A DNA stretch of 64,000 nucleotides, taken from positions 434,001 to 498,000 of the forward strand of contig SDUX01000008.1 of NCBI GenBank assembly GCA_008729055.1, given 5' to 3'. The notes below the pieces were generated by a model, which did not search any database, was not told the origin of the DNA, and worked only from the letters and a program-made list of their open reading frames with translations. Below are positions 21,585 to 33,098 of this stretch, one piece after another; position 1 is the first letter of the stretch, and each line of letters begins with the position of its first letter. The DNA comes from Pyropia haitanensis (Eukaryota > Rhodophyta > Bangiophyceae > Bangiales > Bangiaceae). The translations under genes and the position numbers were made by a program.

Positions 21585-24500
21585 CCACCGCCGCCGCTGG
21601 CACCCGCGCCGTCCACGCCGCCGGCGCGGGCGGCGGGCGGGCCAGCCCGCGGCGCCGCCGCGGCGCCGTTGGCCGCCCGCCCCCCACCCGTGCCTGGCGG
21701 CCGAGCCGCCGCGGCCGCCACGGGCGCCGGCGCGCCAGACGCCGCTGCCGCTGCAGAGGCCGCCGGCGGCAAGGCCGCCACGCTGACGGGGGACGCCGCC
21801 GCCGACACGGGCGCGGCCGCCGCCACTGGCGGGACCGCCGGCGGTGCCGCCGCCGGCGGTGCGGCCACCCCCCCCCCGCGGCGGCCGGCGACACCCCCTC
21901 CATGGGCACCCCCCCCATCCCCCCTGGGGCGGCCGCCGCCGCGGGCGACGGCGACGGCGGCGCCCGCGGCGGCGGCGGCGGCACTGGCGGCGACGGCGGC
22001 GGCGGCGGCGGCACGCCCGCCACCTCACAGTACGGCCGCCCGCCCGGTGGCGGCGGGTGCGCAAAGGCCGGCCCAAAGTTGACCCGCACCCGCCCGCCGC
22101 GGTAGCACGAGACGGTCGGGAAGTAGTCGGCGGCGGGCAGCCCGGCGGGCGCCGCCGCCGCCGCCACCGACGCTGCCGCCGCCGGTGCCGCCGCCGCCGA
22201 CACGGAGCCGCCCGCCGCCGCCGAGCCGCCCGCCGCGGCCGCGCCCGTGGCGCCCGCGGCGGGCGGCGGCGGCTCGCCGCCCGAGCCCGCCGGCACGGGC
22301 GGCGGCAGCGCGAGGACGTTGCCGCCCCAGCGGCCATTCACCGCAAACGCGAGCCGCGCGCCCGGCAGCGTCGCCCCCGCGTCTGGCGGCAGCTTGCCGT
22401 GGCCGCGCCAGTTCCACTTGAACGCCGCCCACGCGGCTTCCGCCTTGTCCACCGCCGCGTCCAGCTCGGCGGGCAGCGCCGCGGGCAGCGTCAGCGCCAG
22501 CCCCACCACGTCGCCTGCCGCGAGCGGGCCGGGCAGGTAGGGGCGGAGGCGGGCGGCGGTGACCACCTCCCCACTCCGGTCGCGGAGGCCGTACGAGCCG
22601 CTCGCGTAGCCGACGGGGGTCTCCACGTCGGCCCGCCGCGTCGACCAACCGACGCGGACGTTGCCCGCCGTGCCCGCCGGGTCCGTCGCCAGCAGCGTCG
22701 CCTCCCAGTACCAGGTGCCCCCCGCCCGCACGCCGTGCGTCGCGCGCGCCGACCGGTAGCCAAGGTGGCCCGTCACGCCCAGCCGGTCCGCGTCGACGGC
22801 CAGCGCGGGCGCCCGGTCGTCCCGCTCCGACAGCCGGACGGGCGTGCCGGGCGGCGGCCGCAGCCAGTCGGCCGGCACGTGCGTGACGGCTGGGCCAGCG
22901 ATGGCCGCCGCGGCGCCGGCGGCGGCGCCAGCCACGGCGGCGCCGCCCTTGCTCGCCACCGGCCCGTCGGCGGCGGCGGTGGCCGCGCCGCCATCCGCCG
23001 CCAGCCGGGCGGCGCCATCGCCAGAGGGCGGCGGCGACGCGCGGGGGCGCCGCGCGCCCGACGACGCGCGGCGCGACCGCGCGCCGCCGCCGCCACTGCC
23101 GCTGCCAGCGGCGGTGGCGGCGGCAGCGGCGGTGGCGGCGGCGGTGGCGGCGGCAGCGGCGGCAGCGGCGGATGCAGCGGCGGCGGCGGCGGGGGCAGCA
23201 GCGCCGGCGGCGGCAGCGTCGGCCGGCCGCTCCCCCTCCTCCCGCCGCCGCTTGCCCGTCACCCCCCCCCCCGCGTCTGGCGTCGCGGCCGGCGCCCCCC
23301 CCGCCCCCCCCCCCAACTCGGCAGGGTACAGCAGCGGCGCCGGGCAGTAGAGCGCGCCGGCCGGCCCCCCCCCCCCGGCGCCCCCCCCCGCGCGCGCCCC
23401 CCCGCGCCCTCGGCCGGCACCATAATCGTCGGGCGCGTCAGCCCCCGCCGCATCGACGACTGCGCGCGCGAGTCGTACGGCCGGCTGGGGCACCAGGCCG
23501 CCCAGTGGGCGACGATCGCGTCCATCACCTCGACGACCGTAAAGCTCCGCCGGCCGGCACGCGCGTGCGTCGCGAACAGGTGGTCAAACGCCAGCCGCGC
23601 GGTGTGCCGCCACGAGTGCGCGCCCGCCCCGGTTGACCCGTGCACGGGCGCTGATGCCGCCGCCGCGGTCGCCGCGTCATCGGCCGACCCGCCGTCCATT
23701 GCCGCGGGGGCAGGGGCGGGGGCGGGGGCGGGGGGGGAGGCGTCGGGTCGGGAGGGGGGAGAGTGCCCCGCCGACGGGCCCGACGGCGGCACCGCCGGTG
23801 CGGCGGCGGCGGCGGCAGCCGCCGCTCCCCGCCCGATGCCGGCCGCCTGCGGGGCGTCTGGCCCCCGCGGGGCCGGGTGCAGGGCGGCGCCCCCCCCCCC
23901 CCCCGCAGCGGCGCGCCCCCCCCCCCCCCCCCCCCCCCACGCGCCGCCGCCGCGGGCGCCAGCGGCAGCGACGGCGGCGCGGCGGCGGCCGCCGCCGGCC
24001 GCCGCGGCGGCGGCGCGAGCGCCAACGCGCCGGCCGGCCGGCCGGCGGCCAAGGCCGCCGCCATTGCCGGGCCCACCCCCCGCCGCGGGCCGTTGGCCGC
24101 TGGTGCCGCCGCCGCCGCACCCGTCGGGCGGTGCCACGGCTGGGACGCCGACGCCGCCGCCGCCGCCGCTGCGGCAGGAGAGGGGGGCTCCCGCCCGCGG
24201 GGGCCACCAGACGGCGGCGACGCCGCCGCCGTCGGGCGCGTCCACGGCCGTGCCGCCGCGGGCGGCGGCGGCGCCCCCGCCGCCGCCGCCGCCGCCGTCG
24301 CCGCCACGTCGCTGCCGGCCGAGTTGGCCAAGCTCCCAGTCTCGCTGTAGTCGTCGGGCGAGTCGGGGTCCCGGCCGCCCGTGCGGGCGGCACCACGCGC
24401 GCCGACGCTCGGCCGCCGCCGCGGCGGCGCGACCGCCGCGGCGGAGGCCGCGCGCGGCGCCGCCGCTGCGGTTGCCGGCGGCGCTGCCGGTGACGGCACT

Positions 24501-24531
<31 letters not shown>

Positions 24532-24907
24532 ACGCCGCCGCTGTCGGCGACGGGGCCGGCACTGAGGGCGGCGTTGGCGTCGGCGGCGCCGCCGCCGCCG
24601 CGACCGCACCGACCACAGGCGAGCCGTCGTCGGCGCCGCGGCGGCCGCCCGCGTCGCCGAGCGATGGTGACGTAGCCGCCCCGGGCAGCGGCTCTGACAC
24701 CGACGGCGGCGGCGGGAGTGGGTAGTAGGGCGGCGGCGCCGCCACCGCCGCGGCGCCATACTCTGACGGGTGGTGCAGCAGGCCGCCGCCGGTGCCGTCG
24801 CGCCCCCCCGCGGCGGCGGCCGCGTGGCGCTCCCCAAACGGGTCCATGCCGCCGTACGAGGCCGCCCCCAGCCCATAGGCGCCGCCAATGCCGCTGCTAC
24901 CGCCGCT

Positions 24908-24940
<33 letters not shown>

Positions 24941-25049
24941 CATCCCGTACGGCCTGTCGCTGTCACTGTGGGCGCCCCCCCCCGAGGACCCCCCATACCG
25001 GCCGCCGTGGCCATCATCGCCGCCGACCGACGACCCGTACCCCACAAAC

Positions 25050-25087
<38 letters not shown>

Positions 25088-25303
25088 ACCCCCGCCGCCG
25101 CCACCGCCGCCACCCCCACCGCCGCCACCCCCACCGCCGCCGCTACCGCCACTGCCGCCGCCGTCAACGGGAGGCAGCGCGCCATACGCAGTCAAGTCGG
25201 GCGGCATCCCGTACGCGCCGGCGCCCCCCCCCCCCCACCGTACGCGCCCAGGTCGGCGGCCGCATAGACGGGCGCGCCGCCAAACGCATAGACGCCGCCG
25301 CCG

Positions 25304-25357
<54 letters not shown>

Positions 25358-25629
25358 TCGGGCGGCCCCAGCGGGAAGCCAAACCCCCCCAGCACCCCGC
25401 TGCCACCGGGCACACCGTCACCGCCTGGCGGCAGCGCCGCCCCGTACGGGGATGGCACCCCGCCCAGGGGCACCCCGGCCACCACCGGCGACACGCCCGT
25501 GCCGTCGGCGGTGGTGGCCACCGCGGCGTGACCCGAGCGGCCGTCGTCACCGCCGCCACCGGCGGGAGCGACTATCGACGGCAGCGACGGCGGGGCCGGC
25601 CACAGGCCACTCCCGCCGCTGCTGCCAAG

Positions 25630-25681
<52 letters not shown>

Positions 25682-25913
25682 CCGCCGCTGCCGCCGCCAC
25701 CGCCACCGCCGCTACTGCCAGACAAGCCGGCGGACAGGCCGCCGCCCCCCCCCCGCCCAGCGGGAGCGGCGCCGTCACAAACGACACGCCTGGCAGCGCC
25801 GGCGGGGAGGCGGCAAAGGGGGACCCCGCCGCCGGGGGTGCCGGCGGCAACGGGGGGGACAGCGTCGGAGGAGGAGGCGGAGGGGGTGGCGCAGACGGGT
25901 CTGGTGACTCCAT
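20700..25913 (-). CDS. ASH2: ASH2-like COMPASS subunit with giant low-complexity flanks
   Basis: ASH2 is a core subunit of the histone H3K4 methyltransferase (COMPASS/MLL) complexes. The SPRY domain (about 22035-22870) is clear: LSERDDRAPALAVDADRLGV, GYRSARATHGVR, GTWYWEA, VRVGWS, PVGYASGSYGLRDRSGE, FPTVSCYRGG and VRVNFGPAFAHPP. Upstream (about 23450-23640), HSWRHTARLAFDHLF followed by FTVVEVMDAIVAHW fits the ASH2 winged-helix domain. A very long glycine-, serine- and proline-rich N-terminus reaches the ATG at 25913 (MESPDPSAPPP), and an alanine/aspartate repeat tail ends at the TAG at 20700. The frame switches several times, always at G/C runs (for example 25743-25753, 25226-25236, 23890-23900, 23366-23378). 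I see no PHD finger and no clear DPY30-binding helix after SPRY. It shares a divergent promoter with the complex I gene. Confidence 0.75.
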
Positions 25914-26865
25914 TTGCCGCCGGCAGAACCGGGCCGCCCAGGCCAACAGGGGGAGGGGGGGAACGGCGAGGTAGGGTGCGCCGTCAAATGGGGGGGGTGA
26001 GGGGCGCGGCGGCCACGGGGCCAGCAACGCCCCAACCGAAGCGGCGGAAAGAAAAAACAAGGGGACTGTCGCAAAGACGCGGGGGCGGCGGCGGAAACGA
26101 CGCCAGAAAAGAGCAGAATAGGAAGATGCAGAAGAAACACGGGTGATGGGGACAGACGGCCGAAGAAAAAAAAAAAACGGAAGGCACTCCCGCACTGCCG
26201 CCGACACCACCGCTGCCGCAGCAACCGCGGCCAGAATAGAAGAGGGGTGAAAGGGGGAACAGGGGGAGGGGGGGGGGGGTGGTACCCAGCAAACGGGCAG
26301 CCGGGGCGACGCCGCTGCCGCCGCGGGCGGCCCCGCGCCTCGCCGTCCACGGTCACCACGACCACACCACCGCCACCCCAGTTGCGCGCGCACCGAGCCG
26401 CATCGGCGGCGCGCGGGCGTCGTTGGGGCACACACCCAGCGGGGGGGGGTCGTAGTGGGGCTTTGCGGATTTTCGGGGTTGGCGCGAACTCCTGCAAGTC
26501 CTAGTGAGCGTATAGTGATCCCAATTTCACAGCACTGTTCGAAGCACGGTCGATTTTCCTGGAACAGTACGAAGAGTTGATATTCTGGGCGATGAGGACG
26601 CGGAAGTCCGCGTGGGAGCCGCGGCCGTCGCGCCTGCTGGAACCCAAGCGGTTGGGATGGCCACCGCCCACATCCGTACCCAACCACGGGTTTGATGGCC
26701 CCTGCGCTGCGGCTCGTCGGGGGACGCTGCGCGTGGACGCCACCCCCCCCCCGCGAGTCCTCGTCGCCGTCGCGGCTGCGCCGTCCCAGCTCCTTGCCTC
26801 AGACGGTGTAGCGCCGTCCCTCTGTTGGGCCCCGCATTCTTTGGCGTTTTCTCCCTGTGGCACCC
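25914..26865. promoter_or_regulatory. Divergent promoter, ASH2-like / complex I 75 kDa
   Basis: Contains an AT-richer patch at 26455-26600 with CCAAT in GATCCCAATTTCAC at 26518-26531. Outside this patch it is low-complexity leader sequence with an A run at 26166-26176. Confidence 0.45.
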
Positions 26866-27657
26866 ATGTTGGGCCGCCTCGTCGCCTCCCGGCTGGCCCG
26901 GGTGGCCCCCGCCTGCCGGCCCGCCGGCGGCGGCTGGCCGACGCCGCCGGCGGGCGGTGCGGCGCCCGGCCTTCGCCGTGGCGCCGCGGCGGCGGCGGCG
27001 GCCCCCAAGTCGGTGACCGTCAAGATCGACGGCGCAGACACGGTGGTCCCCGCCGGCAGCACCATCATCCAGGCGTGCGACCTGTCCGGCGTGGAGATCC
27101 CGCGCTTTTGCTACCACGAGCGGCTGTCCATCGCGGGCAACTGCCGGATGTGCCTGGTGGAGGTGGAGAAGAGCCCCAAGCTTGTTGCCTCGTGCGCGAT
27201 GCCCGTCATGGACGGGATGGTCATCAACACGCAGACGCCCAAGGTGAAGAAGGCGCGGGAGGGGGTCCTCGAGTTCCTGCTGCTCAACCACCCGCTCGAC
27301 TGTCCCATCTGCGACCAGGGCGGCGAGTGTGACCTGCAGGATCAGGCGATGCTGTTTGGCTCGGACCGGGGGCGGTTTTACGAGTACAAGCGGTCGGTGG
27401 AGGACAAGTACGCGGGGCCGCTGGTCAAGACCATCATGACCCGCTGCATCCACTGTACCCGGTGCGTGCGGTTTGGCACGGAGGTGGCGGGGGTGGAGGA
27501 CCTGGGCACCACCGGCCGCGGGCGGGATACGGAGATTGGGACGTACGTGGAGAAGATGCTCGACTCGGAGCTGTCGGGCAACGTCATTGACCTGTGCCCG
27601 GTGGGGGCGGTGACGGGCAAGGCGTACGACTTTGGGGTGTTGCGGCGGGCATTGTAG
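26866..27657 (+). CDS. NDUFS1: Complex I 75 kDa subunit, N-terminal FeS part only
   Basis: This is the electron-entry subunit of mitochondrial NADH:ubiquinone oxidoreductase (NuoG/Nad11). The 263-residue protein has an arginine/alanine presequence, then the N1b 2Fe-2S ligands C82, C93, C96 and C110, the N5 ligands H142, C146, C149 and C155, and the N4 ligands C194, C197, C200 and C244. All twelve ligands are present. The full subunit is about 700 residues; here a stop follows [13 protein letters not shown], just where the molybdopterin-oxidoreductase-like domain should begin. The sequence after the stop is T-rich and not coding, and no G/C run lies near the stop, so a frame error is unlikely. 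A split subunit or loss of the large domain fits best. The ATG at 26866 is the first in frame. It converges on the LARP gene. Confidence 0.93.
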   Translation: MLGRLVASRLARVAPACRPAGGGWPTPPAGGAAPGLRRGAAAAAAAPKSVTVKIDGADTVVPAGSTIIQACDLSGVEIPRFCYHERLSIAGNCRMCLVEVEKSPKLVASCAMPVMDGMVINTQTPKVKKAREGVLEFLLLNHPLDCPICDQGGECDLQDQAMLFGSDRGRFYEYKRSVEDKYAGPLVKTIMTRCIHCTRCVRFGTEVAGVEDLGTTGRGRDTEIGTYVEKMLDSELSGNVIDLCPVGAVTGKAYDFGVLRRAL

Positions 27658-28657
27658 TTGTAGAACGTCCCTTCCTTTCATGCTTTTTTTTTTTGTTGGG
27701 TTATGCGCGGGGCGCCCCTCTTTCACGCAGAAGCCGTCCAGCACACGTGCGGACAAGTGAACCCACGCGGGAAACCCCCCCATCTGCTTACCGGAGCTCG
27801 TTTTCAGCACGTCAGACACTGTCACGTCGTACAAGAAAAGTAGGTGCGGTTAGCCATGTCAGACCGTTGAGTGTCACAAGGGCAGCCGCAACTGAAGAGG
27901 AGCCAGCGCGACTGCTTGCCGATCACAACGACCGGGTGTGCCCGGACAGACAGCAAGCGAACAGGATGCATTGGTTGCTCAGGTTTTGTGCGTACCGCTC
28001 ATCTTGAGAGACAAAACGACCAGGGACGCCGGATCCGTTCCCCAACGCTGCTGCCTCAGCCGACACAAAGGACGACGCAGCATAAAATTCCCTAATGACG
28101 CACATCACGAGTCAAGAAAAAAAAAAAAGAAGAAAAACAAAGAACCGCACGTGGAGAGAACGAAGCGGAACAGGAGACAAGAAGAAAAAAAAAAAAAAAA
28201 GAAAGGAGAGAGAAGACCCAGGAAAGAGGCGAGGCGAGGTCTTCCGACGTCCATGGCGAACGAATAATATTGCACCATACGAGCCGCACAAGTGAGACTC
28301 CCAGCACCACCATGGAGGAGGGCGACTGCAAAATGCTGAGGCGGGGCGGTGTGAAGCGCTGTGGTAGCGGGGCGGTACCTCAAGGTCGAAGCCAAATAGG
28401 ATCTTAAGCACGACAGAGCGTCAACGACAGCAACGACGGGTACACGCTGCGGCCCAGTGCGCGCGAGCAGCAGCCACGGCTGGCTGGCCCCCCAAATTGG
28501 ATGTGACCCGACGTTGGCAACGGAAAAAGTCACCGCAACCAGAGAGCGCCTCCCGCGTCGTCACAACAACGCAGCTGCAAGAGGCCAGCAGGATGAGCCC
28601 AAGACATCCCGGAGGCACGCAGCGTCACAGATGGACACGGCAGCGCAAGAGCACAAG
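27658..28657. other. Convergent 3' region with A and T runs
   Basis: About 1 kb between two convergent genes. A T run lies at 27684-27694 just after the complex I stop, and A runs at about 28117-28128 and 28185-28200 would be T runs in the LARP transcript 3' region. No gene is seen. Confidence 0.45.
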
Positions 28658-31600
28658 TTACTCCGCAGCCACCGGGGGATCTGCCTTGCGCTCAGCCGCC
28701 TTCGGCGCGGCGCCAGTGTCTGTGGCCTTCTCTTCCGCCTTGGAATCGGCAGAGGCCGCAGCGTCACCAGACGCGGCGCTACCAGAGAGCAACACGTGCT
28801 GCAGGGAGCCGCTTGCCCAAGCACCCTTGGCGTGAATGCCATCCGCATTGGGTGCAGTCTTGGCAGCCATCGCAGGAGCAGCTGCTGGTGACGCCGGCGT
28901 GGCCGACTTGGCAGCCGTTGAGCTTATCGGCACATTGTTGGTGGCAGCCGCAGGCTGTGAGACAACAGGCGGGAGCAACGCGCCGCTCGGAGCCTCGGGA
29001 GTACTCCCAGAGGACGAGCGAGCAGGCGCGGGGCGGTCCACCTCCTTCTTGACAGCCTTGTCGTCCTGATCTGCCGACTCCGACACAGGCGTCGTAGCTG
29101 GCTCCTTTGTCGCCACAGCAACTTCCTCACGGCTCAACGTGGGGGGCGCGGGCTTGGCCGCCATCCGTGGGGGGGGAGGGGGGGGGCGCGGGGCGGCCCC
29201 CGCTTGAAGCACGGACAGCGGCTTGTTGTCCCACACCGACGGGCGGGGTGCCGGTGAGGGCGCTTTGGACTTTTCCACCTTGGCGACAACCGCATCCCCG
29301 GCGTCGGAAGCCGCAACGGGCGTCGAGGACGCCCCCCCCTTGGGCGCAGCCGCAGACGGCTCGAGCGGCGCCGCAGCCGCCGTACCAGTCGACCCAGAGT
29401 CGGACGCACGGGCAGCCGCTGTCGCAGCCGGCGCACTCTCCGCGCTGCCACCTCGCGGTTGTTGGGCGCCATCCGACTCGGCCTTGTGTCGTGACGCAGA
29501 TAGACTGGACGAAAGAACAGGGCCTGCAGACGACGCACTGCTTCCTCCCGAACCGTCAGCCGACCCGCCGCTCACCTTGGGTGATGAGGCCGCGGCCGTG
29601 AGATCCGTCCGGGACGGGGCCTCACCCGCCTTGGTGGGGCGAGCAACGCCCTTGGGAGATGACGGCGCCGACGGCGGGCGCTTGGCCCGCAGAATGGCGG
29701 CGTAGCTCATGCCTGCACCTGACACGGGTGCGCTCTTACTGGGGCTACTCGGCGAAGCCGCCGCCACGACCGCGGGAGCGGCACGGTCGGACCGGGACGC
29801 CCCATCATCATCCGACGGGTTTTGTGCGGCAGATACCTCCTTGGCCAGTGGAGGGGTTGGTGGGGACGGCCGCGGAACCGGGGCAGCAGTGGGCGGAGGG
29901 GCAGAGGAGGGCCGCCTGGCCGCAGCAGCAAAGGCACCGCGAGAGGAAGCGGCTTCGCTCGCCGCTCCCGCCGGCACCGCCCCATCCTCTGACGAAAGGC
30001 CCGGCAGAGGCGGAAAGTGCGTCGCCGTAAAATTGACCGACGCCTGAGCGGGTTTCTTCTCCGCCGCGGCAGCGGCCTTTCCGCCAGTCAAAGGAGCGGC
30101 GTCTGCCTTGCGGGGCGTCCCTGGCACCTCCGAGGGCCCGTTGGTGTTGCCAGACCCACTCCGGCGCACGGGTACGGGCGCGTCCTTCACGTCCTTGCCG
30201 CCCGCGTTTGCTCCACCAGCACCACCAGCCACATTGCCACCAGCGCTGGAGCCAGCTGCATGCGCAGCCCGGTTGCTGCCAGTGCTGCTACTTCCCGTGT
30301 TGCCATTACCGCTGTGGGGACCACCGCCGCTGCCGCCGCTGTGGGTGTTGCTGCGATTGCCACCCTTCTTGACTTTTCTACCCCCCGCAGACGAGGCAGA
30401 CGCGGCCGACGCGGACGTTGTCGAAGACGAAGACGCCGCGGGCGTCGCGGCCTTGTTCGATCCTGACGACGATACCGCATCGGACGGCCCCAACCTCCGG
30501 TTCTCACCTCCCGCCGACGGATGCGTGCCGGCGGGAGCGCGCGCGCCAGCCCGTCCCGCGGGTGTGAAGGGCGTCGCTCCACCCGCGCTTGGTTGCGTGC
30601 CCGGCTGTGGGGGCGCAGACGCAGCCGCCGCGGTGCGAGCATTGCCAGACCGTCCATCAGCACGGGGATTGCGCTTGTTGCCCTGCCGCGACACGCCCGA
30701 ACCGCCCGCATGGCTGCCCGGGAAACGTTCTACGCCGGGCATGCCCGGCAACATGGCCCCATTGGGCAGACCCGGTGACGTGGCCCCCACAGCGCCAGCC
30801 GCAGACGCACCAATCGACAGGTCAAAGCCCGGGTGCCCCGGGTACATGTTGTACTGCGCATAGTACGCCGGCGGCGGCGGCGGCGGCGGCACGTAGCTGC
30901 CGTCCGACACGGGGGAGGGGTGAGGGGAAGGTTGGAACGAGCCGCCCGCCGTTGGGGTGTAGGGGCTACCCGGCTGTGGATGCAGCGCGTAGCCGTACGG
31001 CGGGCGAACCAGCATGTGCGGCTGCATGTTGCCGGGGTACACGGGCGACCCCGAGTCCATCCCCGGGTTCCACGGCACCCCGCGGTTTCCATACACCGCC
31101 GGGCTCCCGCCAGCCGGGCTCGCTGGCAGGACTGGCGGGGGCGGTAAGAGCTCGACCGGTTTGATCGACGACCGCACCGCCCGGCCGCAGATAGTCGTGC
31201 CTTCCAGTGCCGCAGCGGCCCGGGAGGCTCCATTCGGGGCCGCCCAGGTGATGCTCCAGCTGTCGCCCGGTTCGGAGCGCACGGAGAGTGGTGTCGGGAT
31301 GGTGGCGTCCGCCGCCGTCAGGGCCGTGGTGATAAACTCAGCCGAAACGGGCGGCGACGGGAGTTCTGTCAAGACCAGCGTGGAGGGCGCGGCCGCCTCG
31401 GCAGCCGCCGCAAACGCGGGCCGCACACGCGTGCCCGACGGGTCCACCACGACAGACGCGGACCGCTCCCGCAGCAGCGCGGCAAACGCCGCCACGTCGG
31501 TGCGGCCCAGCCGCTGCATCTTTGGAAAGGACAGGAGCACATCCAGCTGCACCCAGTACCCGCTGTCCATCTTGGACTTGAGGTAGTAATCGTTCATCAG

Positions 31601-32020
31601 GTTGACCTGCCCGAGGTACCACTCCACTTGCACCACCGCCGCGTCGTCCAGCCGCCGCTCCGTTGGATCCGTTTGTATGGCCGCCGCCGCACGGGCGGGG
31701 ACGCCACCAAGCGGGGGCGGGATCAGCTTGGGCGACCCCGCCGCCGCCGCCGCACCGGCCGCCTTCAAGATGACGGGAGCTACAGGCGCCGCGGCCGCGG
31801 CCGCGGCGGGTGCCATCGACGCAGCCGCGGGCGCCGCCGACGGCCCGTTGGTGGCCGACGGCCCCGCCTTCTCCCCCGCGCCACCCCCCGCCGCGGCGGC
31901 CGCCGCCTTTGACGGCGCGATGCCGCCGATCTCCGCCGCCGACGCCTGCTTCCCCGCCTCCATCGTCGCCGCACCACCGGCCGCCGGGACGTCCGCGGCG
32001 GGCGGAGTCGTGGACGCCAT
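28658..32020 (-). CDS. La-related protein (LARP) with RRM-like region and PAM2 motif
   Basis: A 1,120-residue uninterrupted frame. Residues about 125-200 form a La motif (QVEWYLGQVNLMNDYYLKSK, then GYWVQLDVLLSFPKMQRL). Residues about 213-300 look like a degenerate RRM (STLVLTELPSPPVSAEFITT, SWSITWA, ALEGTTICGRAVR). The rest is disordered, rich in Ser, Ala, Pro and Gly, with YAAILRAKRPPSAP near the middle. At residues 662-671 (30008-30037), VNFTATHFPP fits the PAM2 consensus (L/V-N-x-x-A-x-x-F-x-P) that binds the MLLE domain of poly(A)-binding protein. La motif plus PAM2 suggests a cytoplasmic mRNA stability or translation factor of the LARP1/LARP4/LARP6 type; the subfamily is not certain. I see no DM15 repeats of LARP1. 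The ATG at 32020 is preferred over an upstream non-ATG opening. Confidence 0.85.
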   Translation of the reverse strand: MASTTPPAADVPAAGGAATMEAGKQASAAEIGGIAPSKAAAAAAGGGAGEKAGPSATNGPSAAPAAASMAPAAAAAAAPVAPVILKAAGAAAAAGSPKLIPPPLGGVPARAAAAIQTDPTERRLDDAAVVQVEWYLGQVNLMNDYYLKSKMDSGYWVQLDVLLSFPKMQRLGRTDVAAFAALLRERSASVVVDPSGTRVRPAFAAAAEAAAPSTLVLTELPSPPVSAEFITTALTAADATIPTPLSVRSEPGDSWSITWAAPNGASRAAAALEGTTICGRAVRSSIKPVELLPPPPVLPASPAGGSPAVYGNRGVPWNPGMDSGSPVYPGNMQPHMLVRPPYGYALHPQPGSPYTPTAGGSFQPSPHPSPVSDGSYVPPPPPPPAYYAQYNMYPGHPGFDLSIGASAAGAVGATSPGLPNGAMLPGMPGVERFPGSHAGGSGVSRQGNKRNPRADGRSGNARTAAAASAPPQPGTQPSAGGATPFTPAGRAGARAPAGTHPSAGGENRRLGPSDAVSSSGSNKAATPAASSSSTTSASAASASSAGGRKVKKGGNRSNTHSGGSGGGPHSGNGNTGSSSTGSNRAAHAAGSSAGGNVAGGAGGANAGGKDVKDAPVPVRRSGSGNTNGPSEVPGTPRKADAAPLTGGKAAAAAEKKPAQASVNFTATHFPPLPGLSSEDGAVPAGAASEAASSRGAFAAAARRPSSAPPPTAAPVPRPSPPTPPLAKEVSAAQNPSDDDGASRSDRAAPAVVAAASPSSPSKSAPVSGAGMSYAAILRAKRPPSAPSSPKGVARPTKAGEAPSRTDLTAAASSPKVSGGSADGSGGSSASSAGPVLSSSLSASRHKAESDGAQQPRGGSAESAPAATAAARASDSGSTGTAAAAPLEPSAAAPKGGASSTPVAASDAGDAVVAKVEKSKAPSPAPRPSVWDNKPLSVLQAGAAPRPPPPPPRMAAKPAPPTLSREEVAVATKEPATTPVSESADQDDKAVKKEVDRPAPARSSSGSTPEAPSGALLPPVVSQPAAATNNVPISSTAAKSATPASPAAAPAMAAKTAPNADGIHAKGAWASGSLQHVLLSGSAASGDAAASADSKAEEKATDTGAAPKAAERKADPPVAAE

Positions 32021-33098
32021 GGCGTCGACGCGCGGGCACCCACCCACCGCGCCGGGGGGGGGTCAAAAACCCCGCACACCGAGAAGGGTGCACACCCGCA
32101 CCGGAACACCGGAACTCCGAGGCGGGGCCGCCGCGCTCCGGCGCACCAAATGATCCGGGGACCCGCCGCGAGGCCGTCCGGCGTACACACCGGGTCGGCA
32201 GCAGCACCAAACCACGTAGCGGCAAGCACCGCACCCCACCCGCCGGTCCGTCACACGCCGGAACGCCGGTCCCACACGCCGTCGACGCCGCGCCGCCAAC
32301 GGTGGTGTGCGGCCAAGAGACCCACCCGGGAATGAAAAATGAGAGATGAAAGGGGTCCCCCGTCGGTTGGGTGCCCACGACGGGAACGGTGCGATGGCCA
32401 GAGGGGAGGGCCGCCGGGCGCTCGCCGCCGCCGCCGACGAGACGCACCGAGACGCGCGCGGGCGGGGAGCACGCGGCCGGGGGGTCGCCGACGGCAGCAC
32501 ACAACCCCACCCGCCGTGACGCTCGGGCGCCGACGGCGGCGGCGACACACACGCGCTCCGATTTAAGGCCCCCCCGGTTTCGGTCGTCGGACGCGATCAC
32601 CCCCCCCGCACCCCACCGCCAGCAGAGGGCCTTAAGCGACGTATCGCCCGGCCGATCGACCAACGTAAGAAAGGCTAAGGACAAACTAGATGCGGGTGCC
32701 GACACGCTCAACTGATAAGTCCGCCTCATTTTTGGCTGTTCTCCGATTGAATAGAGTGAGATCAAAGCATTCCTGATCGTCAAGTCGCCTCGTTGAGCAT
32801 TGGAAACCCCATTCGCAGGTGGGGTGATGGAAAATATCTCACGGACCCGCGGTGGCAACCTCCCGTCGTGGACGCGATCCACCGTGCGCCGAGCCGAAAC
32901 CGCCGCGCTCTCTTCCTGGGAGTGGAACGAGCTCCCCCCACCCCTCTGTCGCTCTCGCTGCCGCGTCCGACCCTCCCCTCTCACCACCACCAGCACCTCC
33001 TGCTGCCATCCTCGCACCACCGCTCGCTCTCCACCACCCCTGTAGCAGCCCTTCCCATTCGTCGAACGCGCGCCCGTCAGCGCACCCGCCACCTGACC
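32021..33098. promoter_or_regulatory. Divergent promoter, LARP / BtuF-like
   Basis: An AT-richer core lies at 32690-32850, with ATTGG at 32799-32803 (CCAAT on the minus strand). The pyrimidine-rich stretch 32930-33060 is the probable leader of the BtuF-like gene. No other gene is seen. Confidence 0.4.

Noticed and set aside
21844..24675. Long plus-strand open frame of about 940 codons
   Set aside because: It lies opposite the SPRY and winged-helix exons of the ASH2-like gene, is arginine-rich and has no domain; a by-product of GC-rich coding DNA.
26527..27834. Minus-strand open frame opposite the complex I gene
   Set aside because: The plus strand encodes all FeS ligands; the antisense frame has no conserved features.
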